Positions 7,866-15,409 of a DNA stretch of 64,000 bases are shown one piece after another; the first letter of the stretch is position 1; the number at the start of each line of letters is the position of its first letter. This stretch comes from Candidatus Villigracilis propinquus. GTDB taxonomy: Bacteria > Chloroflexota > Anaerolineae > Anaerolineales > Villigracilaceae. The DNA lies in NCBI GenBank assembly GCA_016714565.1, contig JADKDM010000001.1:186001-250000 (forward strand). Direction: 5' to 3'. A program made the position numbers and the translations under genes. Below the pieces are notes generated by a model. It made no database searches, was not told the DNA's origin, and saw nothing but the letters and a program-made list of their open reading frames with translations.

Positions 7866-8675
7866 ATGACCTCACTAAAACTTCTCGCTGTATTTGCACA
7901 TCCAGATGATGAATCGATGGGAATGGGCGGCACGCTGGCAAAGTATTCCGCCGAAGGAGTGGATACACACCTCATCTGCGCTTCACGCGGCGAGCGGGGC
8001 TGGTTCGGTCCCGAAGAGCAGAACCCCGGCTTGGAGAGACTCGGCCAACTCCGCACCGTGGAATTGACCAACGCCGTCAACGCGCTCGGCATGAAGAGCC
8101 TGCACTTCCTTGATTACATCGATGGGGATGTTGACCAGGCCGACCACGCCGAAGCCATCGGAAAGATCGTCACACACATCCGCAAGATAAGACCACAAGT
8201 GGTCGTGACCTTTCCCCCCGACGGAAATTACGGCCATCCTGACCACATCGCCATCGGACAGTTCACCTCCGCCGCCATCGTCTGCGCCGCGGACTCATCC
8301 TACAAAGACCCGGAAAATCTCCCCGCGCATCGCGTCTCAAAACTCTATTACATGGTGGACGGTGAAAGCTTCATCAATCTCATCTCTCCATTCATGGGAA
8401 ACATGACCTTCCCCGTCGACGATCAAGTCCGCGGCGAATTCCCGTGGAAGGACTGGATGATCACCACCCGCATCGACATGGCTGAACATTGCAGCGCAGC
8501 CTGGCGTGCCATTCAATACCACCAAAGCCAATTGCCCACCATCGGCGCACTGGCCCAGATGCCCGAAGAATCCGCTGCCGCCGTCCTTTCCATGCAAGGG
8601 ACGTTTTATCGCGCGTTCAGTCTGGTGAATGGGGGTAGGAAGATCGAGAGTGATTTTTTCGAGGGGTTGAGATAA
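7866..8675 (+). CDS. PIG-L family deacetylase
   Basis: 269 residues of the LmbE/PIG-L zinc deacetylase family. The metal-binding H-P-D-D-E motif is near residue 17 and the second metal His lies in G-H-P-D-H around residue 121. Family members remove N-acetyl groups from GlcNAc-linked small molecules, as in bacillithiol or mycothiol synthesis (BshB, MshB) and GlcNAc-PI. The substrate here is not determined, and no thiol-biosynthesis partners are adjacent. AGGAG is 7 bases upstream of the ATG. Confidence 0.85.
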   Translation: MTSLKLLAVFAHPDDESMGMGGTLAKYSAEGVDTHLICASRGERGWFGPEEQNPGLERLGQLRTVELTNAVNALGMKSLHFLDYIDGDVDQADHAEAIGKIVTHIRKIRPQVVVTFPPDGNYGHPDHIAIGQFTSAAIVCAADSSYKDPENLPAHRVSKLYYMVDGESFINLISPFMGNMTFPVDDQVRGEFPWKDWMITTRIDMAEHCSAAWRAIQYHQSQLPTIGALAQMPEESAAAVLSMQGTFYRAFSLVNGGRKIESDFFEGLR

Positions 8676-8809
8676 AAAAGGTTTTCATTGGTACTTCGGC
8701 AAAAAGTGCTTCTCCGTATAATAAAGTGTAGAGAGCCTTGTGGGAAAAATAAGAATGGTTCTCGACCAGAAAGAAAATGAGTAGCTCCAGTGCAGGGATG
8801 TGATCCACT

Positions 8810-9955
8810 ATGAAAAAAATAACAGTCCTCTTTCTCGCCGTTCTATTGGCAGCTTGTGCTTCTGCACAACCGAGTATCACGGAGATGCAAAACGCCGCTG
8901 CCACCTCTGCGTGGACGGCAGTTTTCCTCACACTTGATTCTCAACCTACTGCCACTCCACTGCCCCCAACTGTCACACCGACAGCTACCTATGTATATCC
9001 AACTCCGTCGCCAACACCGACACCGCCGCTTATTCCTATTATCACTCCTGACGCGATGCAAGTGCAAAGCTGGAGTGAATATCAAGCGGAGTTGGCAAAT
9101 GCGCTCCTTCCCGGGTCTTCTTATCCGGGAACTACTTATGGTGTTTTGTGTGAATGGGATATTTTAGGGCGATCTGGCCGGGAAGTGTATGTGTGGGCAA
9201 TGTGTTCCGGCCCCGGCTCAGGGTCCAGAAAGCCCGCTGTAATTTATCTTGAGACAGATGGTTCCATTCAAAAAGTGGAAGCTCCAATGCATGGCTCGGG
9301 ATGGACCGATACCATTCAAAGGTTGTTCCCAGCCGATGTGCGAGAAAAGATCGATTTTTATTATTATCTTTCCTCCCAATTTTCTTCTGGAGGACGGGTG
9401 GAAGATATGAGATTGCGCCTGCAATATAGGCGCATACTTCCTGAGGAACCTCCGTTAAATATCTTGAGTGCTGTTCCATTTCCCGATCCCACAGAGCCAG
9501 TAACTTTTGTGCTTCCCCCAAACTCAAGTCAGGTGACCAGATGGGAGGAATACGAAACTGCCTTTGGAGAAAAGATGCTAGCGCCCATCACGCCTAAACG
9601 GGAGCAAATGGGGGAAATTATGTGTGAATGGATGTTTTTAGGACAAACCAACCAGGAAGAGTATGTATGGGTGGAGTGCATGGCTCTTTCCACCGAAAAT
9701 AGCCAAGATTTATATTGGAGAGAGGGGTATTCAGTAGTTCATCTTAATATTGATGGAACCATCCAAAGTATTGAATCTCCGGGCATGGATTATATAAATG
9801 ATTTCAATCGCATGTTTCCAGAGGATGTGCAGAGAATGAGCTATGGTGGAGAGTTGATAGATGACTGTAAACGATTGGACTATCATTTGCGCTGGAGGAT
9901 TCTGCACCCGGAAGAATTGCCTTTGATCGTCCTTTCCTCGACACCTGTGCCGTGA
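8810..9955 (+). CDS. Lipoprotein with two copies of an unknown domain
   Basis: 381 residues. The signal peptide ends in a lipobox (L-A-A-C, Cys about 16), then a Thr/Pro-rich linker (about 45-70). Two similar domains of roughly 140 residues follow. Each starts with a W-x-E-Y motif, continues with a C-E-W-x-x-L-G block, a Y-V-W segment with Cys, an I-Q-x-x-E-(A/S)-P turn and a (L/M)-F-P-x-D-V end. The paired cysteines suggest disulfides outside the cell. The family was not recognised. A TATAAT near 8711-8716 lies about 95 bases upstream. Confidence 0.75.
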   Translation: MKKITVLFLAVLLAACASAQPSITEMQNAAATSAWTAVFLTLDSQPTATPLPPTVTPTATYVYPTPSPTPTPPLIPIITPDAMQVQSWSEYQAELANALLPGSSYPGTTYGVLCEWDILGRSGREVYVWAMCSGPGSGSRKPAVIYLETDGSIQKVEAPMHGSGWTDTIQRLFPADVREKIDFYYYLSSQFSSGGRVEDMRLRLQYRRILPEEPPLNILSAVPFPDPTEPVTFVLPPNSSQVTRWEEYETAFGEKMLAPITPKREQMGEIMCEWMFLGQTNQEEYVWVECMALSTENSQDLYWREGYSVVHLNIDGTIQSIESPGMDYINDFNRMFPEDVQRMSYGGELIDDCKRLDYHLRWRILHPEELPLIVLSSTPVP

Positions 9956-9985
9956 ATTGTTTGCAAGCGGAATAAGAGTCTACAC

Positions 9986-10023
9986 AAAAAAGAGACAGTC
10001 ACTTTTGATGACTGTCTCTCGTT
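9986..10023. terminator. Bidirectional terminator
   Basis: A 10-bp perfect stem (9992-10001 with 10009-10018) with a 7-nt loop, an A-run before it and T-rich sequence after it. It separates the lipoprotein gene from the convergent CpXC gene. Confidence 0.8.
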
Positions 10024-10050
10024 TCTTATTACTTGTTATCTTGTTACTGC

Positions 10051-11409
10051 CTACCCCGCCATATTCTTTTTCATCACACGCTTCAAAGCCACTTTATAGA
10101 TCTCGGTGAGCTTCTCGGCCATGTCTTTGGCTTCGGGGTTATCGGGCTGGCTTTCCATCTGGGCCACCAATCCGCTCAGGGCATCCACGAATTGCTGGTT
10201 GACCATTTCATCGTTTTCGGTGAGCATCTGGTCAAGCGCTGCTTCATCTGGGGCTTGCAGCAATTGCTCGATGAAAGCCACTTCTGGCGGAGGGGCGCTG
10301 GCAGTTTGCAGAACCTGCACCATCTTTTGCAGCTTGCCCATGCGGGTGTAATCGTTCGCTTCCGAAGCCTGCTTCAGCATCTGGTTGACCACTTCCACAG
10401 CATCCTGCGAGAAGTTATCCAGATTGGCCTGTGTGGCTTTTTCAATGTCTGGCTGTTCGAGGATGGTCTCCACGAACTTCTGCGCCTGCTTCAAGCGCGC
10501 TTCGATCTGCTTATCAATTTCAGCGGTGAAGAACAGCAGCTTTTCGCGGACGCCTTCCAGCTTGGTCTTTTCTTCCGGAGAAGCCTTCTCGATCTTGTCC
10601 GTCAAATTCTGGAAGAAGACATAATCCATGCCTGCGCGGGCCATTGAGACATACGCGCGGATGCGTAGATCTGACTTGGCTTCGATGACGAAGTCCAGCA
10701 GTTTTTCGCGGGTGAGGGATTGCCCCGCCTCTTGCAATACCTGTTGGGCTGCTTCCATTTCCGCGACAGATTCCTTCAGCTGACGGCCATACGCGGTCTC
10801 TTCCAAAAGTTGGGTCTGGATCTCGATCAACGCGCGCGCAATCGGCTCCTGTCCGCTTTGCATGGCGTTCTGCGCGATGCGGCTGAACAGCGCAAAGAAT
10901 TGCTCGTCGATGATCTTCTCATTCTGCTTGATCAACTCCAAACGCACATCCTTCGAAGTGACCTGCATCAACTTCTCCATGAACTGGACGCGTTCCTGCT
11001 GGCTCTTGATCATTTCAGATGAGATGCCATCTTTATTCAAGATGGTCTCCATCATGGACTCGTAGGTCAGGTTGGCTTGCGGGCTGAATAAATATCCCTT
11101 GCGCTTCTCAGAAGGTAAGCGGTCCACGATCTGCTTGATGAGTGGGCCGATCATCTTTTCCTGTTCGTTCAAGGGCAATCCCAACTCAGGCGGGAAGAAG
11201 GTCAGCAGCAATTCCTTGTCATTGTCATGATAGACGATGGGAGTCGCGAGGCGGCCTTCGTATCCGCAATGCGGACAGCGGGCATAGTTGGATTGTCCGC
11301 TCATCAGGCGTTGCTTGGAGGCGGGTTCATGCGTCACGTCGAACAATTGCTCAACGTTGGCAGGGATCATTTGTCTACAGCGGGGACATGAAATTTGTGT
11401 TTGTGCCAT
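10051..11409 (-). CDS. CpXC domain protein
   Basis: 452 residues. The N-terminal ~110 residues form a CpXC-type domain (PF14353): a C-P-x-C zinc knuckle at about 9-12 and a second C-P-H-C near 45-48, then an L-L-L-T-F-F-P-P-E-L block. The remaining ~340 residues are Glu/Gln/Lys/Leu-rich and read as a long alpha-helical, partly coiled-coil region without further motifs. There is no signal peptide, so it is cytoplasmic. Function unknown. It is the last gene of a minus-strand series and has a terminator behind it. Confidence 0.75.
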   Translation of the reverse strand: MAQTQISCPRCRQMIPANVEQLFDVTHEPASKQRLMSGQSNYARCPHCGYEGRLATPIVYHDNDKELLLTFFPPELGLPLNEQEKMIGPLIKQIVDRLPSEKRKGYLFSPQANLTYESMMETILNKDGISSEMIKSQQERVQFMEKLMQVTSKDVRLELIKQNEKIIDEQFFALFSRIAQNAMQSGQEPIARALIEIQTQLLEETAYGRQLKESVAEMEAAQQVLQEAGQSLTREKLLDFVIEAKSDLRIRAYVSMARAGMDYVFFQNLTDKIEKASPEEKTKLEGVREKLLFFTAEIDKQIEARLKQAQKFVETILEQPDIEKATQANLDNFSQDAVEVVNQMLKQASEANDYTRMGKLQKMVQVLQTASAPPPEVAFIEQLLQAPDEAALDQMLTENDEMVNQQFVDALSGLVAQMESQPDNPEAKDMAEKLTEIYKVALKRVMKKNMAG

Positions 11410-11438
11410 TTAGTGATTTCCGATTTATGAATTTTTTT

Positions 11439-11539
11439 CGTCATTGCGAGCCGCACACTTGCTTTTGGCGGCGAAGCAATCTCGGATTGAGTCGCAGATT
11501 GCTTCGTCGGGAAGAGCAAGTGCCCTCCTCGCAATGACG
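11439..11539. repeat. Dispersed palindromic repeat, copy 1
   Basis: A 101-bp element bounded by a perfect 12-bp terminal inverted repeat (11439-11450 with 11528-11539), with an inner inverted pair reading gaagcaatct / agattgcttc. It has no coding capacity. A closely related copy lies at 62685-62778, so this is a MITE- or REP-like family. It sits between the CpXC gene start and the end of the oligoendopeptidase gene. Confidence 0.85.
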
Positions 11540-11549
11540 AGATGATTAT

Positions 11550-12740
11550 TTACCCAACCAACTCTTCCAACCGATCAATATAACCTTCCATCACAGCAAA
11601 GGTTTCTTCAACGGCCTTGGGAGTGGTCAAGTCTACGCCTGCTTTGTTGAGCACATCCAACGGATAGACGGACGAACCAGACTTGAGGAAGCCGAGGTAG
11701 TTTTCCACGGCATTGGGTTCGCCGCGCAGGATTCTGCCGGAGAGGGCGTGCGCGCCAGAAATACCCGTGGCGTATTGATAGACATAATAATCAGCGAAGA
11801 GATGGCTAAACGTAGACCAGACCATGCCCACGCGCGGACGATCGATCTTCACTTTGGGGCCAAATCCCTCAGTAAACAGATCAGCCATCAGATTTTGCAT
11901 TGAATCGGCTGTCAAAGGTTCGCCGCGTTCGGCGCGTTGGTGAGTCTCAAGTTCAAAGCGAGCCAGAGTCGGCATCTGGAAGAAATATCTAAAGAAGTTA
12001 CCGCCGACCGCTTCTTCGATCAACGAGATCAGGAAGTTTTTGTCGGTGATGGTCTTGAGCAAATGTCCGCGCATCATGGCCTGATTGAAGTTGGAAGCCA
12101 CTTCCGCCACGAAGAGTGAATAATTTGAGTATGCCAGCGGCTGATTTTGCCAGGTGAGATACGAGTGCATGGAATGACCGAGTTCATGCGCGAGCGTGCT
12201 CATGCTGCCGATGTCATCGGTGAAGGACATCATAATGAAGGGATGAGTCTTCGGAGCGCCGTAGGAGAACGCGCCGTTCATCTTGCCCTGATTCACAGTT
12301 GAATCCACCCAGCGGTCTTTGAGCGTACCCTGACGCAGGGTGTTGACATAATCCTTGCCAAGCGGTGCGAGGCTGTCACTGATATAGTCCACGGCTTTTT
12401 CGTAGGTGAGGGTGGTCTTCTTCTTGGCGATGGGCGCCCACATATCGAAGTATTGAATTTCCTTCAATCCCAATGCCTTGCGGCGAATCTCAAAATAGCG
12501 ATGCCAAACGGGCAAATTCTTTTTGAAGGTGTCGATGAGGTTGTGGAATACTTCTTCGGGGACGTTGTTATTAAAGAGGGAAGCGGAGAGAGTTGTATTG
12601 AACTTGCGTGCGCGCATGTTGAACACGTTGGCGCTGATGGAGTTGGAGAGGTTGGTGGCAAGCGTATTCTTGAATTCGATGTGCTTGTCGTGATAGCTAT
12701 TGAATGCAGTCTCGCGGACTTTGCGGTCAGGGTGCTCCAA
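11550..12740 (-). CDS. pepF: Oligoendopeptidase F, C-terminal catalytic part (frameshifted)
   Basis: The 396-residue downstream part of an M3B peptidase. It contains the zinc motif H-E-L-G-H (in T-L-A-H-E-L-G-H-S) and the following acidic metal-ligand region, then the helical family tail. It lacks the N-terminal lobe, which is encoded just upstream in another frame (12727-13359). The apparent start is a TTG that falls inside the conserved L-x-E-H-P-D-R-x-V-R stretch and is not a real initiation site. Both parts together give about 600 residues, the normal family length. Role: cytoplasmic cleavage of short peptides. Confidence 0.85.
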   Translation of the reverse strand: MEHPDRKVRETAFNSYHDKHIEFKNTLATNLSNSISANVFNMRARKFNTTLSASLFNNNVPEEVFHNLIDTFKKNLPVWHRYFEIRRKALGLKEIQYFDMWAPIAKKKTTLTYEKAVDYISDSLAPLGKDYVNTLRQGTLKDRWVDSTVNQGKMNGAFSYGAPKTHPFIMMSFTDDIGSMSTLAHELGHSMHSYLTWQNQPLAYSNYSLFVAEVASNFNQAMMRGHLLKTITDKNFLISLIEEAVGGNFFRYFFQMPTLARFELETHQRAERGEPLTADSMQNLMADLFTEGFGPKVKIDRPRVGMVWSTFSHLFADYYVYQYATGISGAHALSGRILRGEPNAVENYLGFLKSGSSVYPLDVLNKAGVDLTTPKAVEETFAVMEGYIDRLEELVG

Positions 12741-13359
12741 AAAGTGTGGAATAGAAGTTGCCCTGAGTCACATCGTACTTTTTGCCTTTGCTATCCACAG
12801 CGGGAGCAAATTTGAAATCGGCATTCACCAACATGCTGGTGCTGTTGGATGGCCCGATGAATGGGTCTGCTAACATGCCAAGGATCTCTTCCACTTCACC
12901 GGAGCGCACATGCGCCTGTTGACGGAAGAGGTCGTCAATGGCTTGCTCGTACACAGCCAGCTTCTTATTTTCTTTCATCCATGTGTTGAGCTTTTTCCTG
13001 CCGATCTTGAGCAGTTCAGGATTCAGGAACGCTACTGCAGCGGCCACCTGACCAAACATGCCGCCCGCTTTTCCAACCATCGCGCCTGAGGCTTGATTGG
13101 TCGTATCCACGGCGTAGGCAAATTGCGCGTACATGTAGATGGTCTGTGCGCGCAGGATCAGATCTTCGATGGCGGTATAACCCTTTAGCAGGGTGGCGGC
13201 GCTTTCGCCGAGCTTGCCTTCAAACTTCTTCACTTTGGGAATATCGTTGATCACCGCCTTCAATGCGGCTTCCCATTCCTTGGGAGATTTATAAACACTT
13301 TCGGCGTTCCACGTATATTTCTTGTTGACCTTACTGCGTGCAGGAATTGTTGTAGCCAT
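12727..13359 (-). CDS. pepF: Oligoendopeptidase F, N-terminal part (frameshifted)
   Basis: The first 210 residues of the same M3B enzyme, with the usual K-Y-T-W-N opening and helical N-terminal lobe. AAGGA lies upstream of the ATG. The frame breaks after the N-F-Y-S-T-L block at a run of five A on the plus strand (12739-12743). Dropping one base joins it to the C-terminal part as Y-S-T-L-L-E-H-P-D-R, which fits the family. Either an assembly indel or a true recent frameshift explains this. Confidence 0.85.
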   Translation of the reverse strand: MATTIPARSKVNKKYTWNAESVYKSPKEWEAALKAVINDIPKVKKFEGKLGESAATLLKGYTAIEDLILRAQTIYMYAQFAYAVDTTNQASGAMVGKAGGMFGQVAAAVAFLNPELLKIGRKKLNTWMKENKKLAVYEQAIDDLFRQQAHVRSGEVEEILGMLADPFIGPSNSTSMLVNADFKFAPAVDSKGKKYDVTQGNFYSTLFGAP

Positions 13360-13410
13360 GCGTTTATCCTTTTCTTTTAGGTTTGCGGTTCGATTTTACC
13401 ATTTGGGTTA

Positions 13411-13506
13411 AGACCTGACATGTTTCCAAGATACCTTGATGGTCAGTGATTCTTCTCCGTGCAACATATGAAGTTAATCGAGATGCATTTGAAACATGTC
13501 AGGTCT
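13411..13506. repeat. Long-range perfect inverted repeat
   Basis: Two perfect 16-bp arms (13411-13426 and 13491-13506) enclose 64 bp without obvious coding content. It fills the gap between the peptidase start and the histidine-kinase stop. The arms could form a stem over a large loop or be the ends of a very small mobile element. No T-run follows directly, so it is not a standard terminator. Confidence 0.75.
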
Positions 13507-13509
13507 GTA

Positions 13510-15072
13510 TCATGTCGGAAGTGAGAAACAGATCCTCGCGCCACGGCGAAGGCCGCCGTCAGGATTTGTATCCGCCCAGATGCGGCCACCGTGTGCTTCG
13601 ATAATTTCGCGGGCGAGGTAAAGTCCCAGCCCGGCGCCTTTGGTATGTTTTACGGCTGTCGTCGAACGATAGAAACGGTCAAAGATGTGCGGGATGTCTC
13701 TCGCGTCAATGCCCGATCCTTCATCGCTGACACAGATGACAACCTGCCCGGGTTTTGTTGTGCCGCTGATTTTTATTTCGCCAGTGGGCGCATACTTCAA
13801 AGAATTGGAAACAAGGTTTGAAATGACCTGCTCCAAACGGCTTTCATCGCCGAGGATGATCGGGAAGTTCGGAGGGAAGTCTGTGACGATGCGGTGCTTG
13901 GGCGCCTGGGATGTGAACCGCTCGCTCACTCTTAACGCGAGGCTGGGCAGCGCTACGTCGGCTTGGTTCAAGCTGAGGCCGCCCGCCTGCAACCGAGATG
14001 CATCCAGCAGATCGTCGATCATCTTCGATAAACGATCCGCTTCCTCTTCGATGACCATGAGCGAATCGCTGATGGTGGCTTTATCCCATTTCGCGTCGTC
14101 GCGCCGCAAAGTAGAGGCATAGCCTTTGATCAACGCAACGGGCGTACGTAGTTCATGGCTTACAATGGAAATAAAAGTTGCTTTGATTTCGTCAGCGGTT
14201 CTGAAGTGGGTGATGTCACGCACGCTAAGGATCACATTACGGAGCTTGTTCTCTTCCGAAAGCAGTGGGGCGTAGGTGATTCCCACCGGAAGAGAAGGAG
14301 GCAGCGGACGTTCAAGGTCGCCTTCGACATATAAGGTGGCGTTCGGTGTGAGCGGCCAACTCTCCGTCATGGATTCTTCAAGCGTTTTGCCATGCGGTTC
14401 TTTTTTCCACTTAATGATGTCTTTGTGATTTATGCCGACGATCTGATCACGCGTTTCCCCAAAAAGTTTTTCAAATGCACCGTTGCATCTTTCGATGTTC
14501 AAGTCCGCATCCAAAATGAGAATGCCGTCTGCGGCGGAATCGAGCAGCGCATCCAGGCGCTTTTTTTCATAAGTCACTTGTCCATAAAGTTGGGCGTTGA
14601 AAACGGCGATGGCGGCCTGGTCTGCAAAGGATTGCAGGAGCACGCGGTCATTCGGGGTGAACAAATCTGCATAATTGCGGAAGATAAAGATCACGCCGAT
14701 GACTTGTCCATGCGCCGAGAGAGGCAGCCCTGTGCCGTTGAGCAGACCCATGCTGGCGGTATAGGTCAACTCTTTTAACATACGGTTGAGTTCGAGTACA
14801 TCCAACTCGCGGACTTTTTCTTCGGCTAAGAGCGGGGTTAAGTAGGAGAGAAATGCCGGGGCGATGCCATGTGCCGTTGCGACGCGCCAGCCGTCGGGTA
14901 GTTTGAGCGCGATGAGTCCCGCCTGGCCTGCTAACATTTCAATCGAGATCCGCAAAATGCGCGCCAGCAGCTTCTCAAGGTCAAGTTCCTGAGTGAGGGC
15001 GCGCGAGATTTCAAGTAAATAATCTCTTTGCCGGACTCGAAAATCCGGCAGCATGGAAGGAATGATGGACAT
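13510..15072 (-). CDS. GAF-PAS sensor histidine kinase
   Basis: About 520 residues. A GAF domain (about 15-170) is followed by a PAS domain (about 180-300), a HisKA dimerisation helix with the phospho-acceptor motif S-H-E-L-R-T-P, and a HATPase_c domain with an N-x-x-S-N-(S)-L-K-Y-A-P N-box, D-E-G-S-G-I-D and G-A-G-L-G-L-Y. No membrane span is seen, so it senses cytoplasmic signals. No response regulator is adjacent, so it is an orphan. An in-frame TTG exists 6 bases upstream at 15078. The ATG at 15072 is chosen because a TAAAAT box lies 8 bases before it. Confidence 0.9.
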   Translation of the reverse strand: MSIIPSMLPDFRVRQRDYLLEISRALTQELDLEKLLARILRISIEMLAGQAGLIALKLPDGWRVATAHGIAPAFLSYLTPLLAEEKVRELDVLELNRMLKELTYTASMGLLNGTGLPLSAHGQVIGVIFIFRNYADLFTPNDRVLLQSFADQAAIAVFNAQLYGQVTYEKKRLDALLDSAADGILILDADLNIERCNGAFEKLFGETRDQIVGINHKDIIKWKKEPHGKTLEESMTESWPLTPNATLYVEGDLERPLPPSLPVGITYAPLLSEENKLRNVILSVRDITHFRTADEIKATFISIVSHELRTPVALIKGYASTLRRDDAKWDKATISDSLMVIEEEADRLSKMIDDLLDASRLQAGGLSLNQADVALPSLALRVSERFTSQAPKHRIVTDFPPNFPIILGDESRLEQVISNLVSNSLKYAPTGEIKISGTTKPGQVVICVSDEGSGIDARDIPHIFDRFYRSTTAVKHTKGAGLGLYLAREIIEAHGGRIWADTNPDGGLRRGARICFSLPT

Positions 15073-15078
15073 GTTCAA

Positions 15079-15409
15079 TTATTTTATCACCGCGCCTCAG
15101 GGAGTGGTGTATGAGTTGTGTTAGTGTAAAAAAGTATATTCAAGAGGCTGTTCCTGACAATTCTGTTATTCCCAAAGGTTGACCATAGTACTAATTGCCC
15201 ATAAAATATTAGTAAATTCTTATTATTACGGATGCAACGACCCAATACCAGAATTGGTCGCTTTTCCTAGGTGGGCGATAATTGGGATAGGTGTTGGCGA
15301 GCAGGGCAGCGAAACCGGCCGTTGGCTGTTTTGGTTGCTTTTTTTTTGTGTGTGATGTGGAAGTGCAATTTGCACCTTAGTTTTTTTAATTTTTTATAGA
15401 GGATGACTT
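15079..15409. other. 331-base non-coding region before the giant adhesin
   Basis: No open frame of interest. It holds an AT-rich half (15140-15240), then a GC-richer stretch with a weak hairpin (arms 15307-15310 and 15325-15328 plus an inner 3-bp pair) that precedes nine T at 15339-15347, which could act as a terminator or attenuator. A 6-bp inverted repeat without a real loop (15363-15375, GTGCAA-T-TTGCAC) may be a regulator site. A long T-rich run leads to the GAGG ribosome site. I could not match it to a known riboswitch. Confidence 0.4.

Noticed and set aside
15240..15350. A possible c-di-GMP or similar riboswitch ahead of the adhesin gene
   Set aside because: I could not match the conserved core of a known class. 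Only a weak hairpin plus a T-run is visible.
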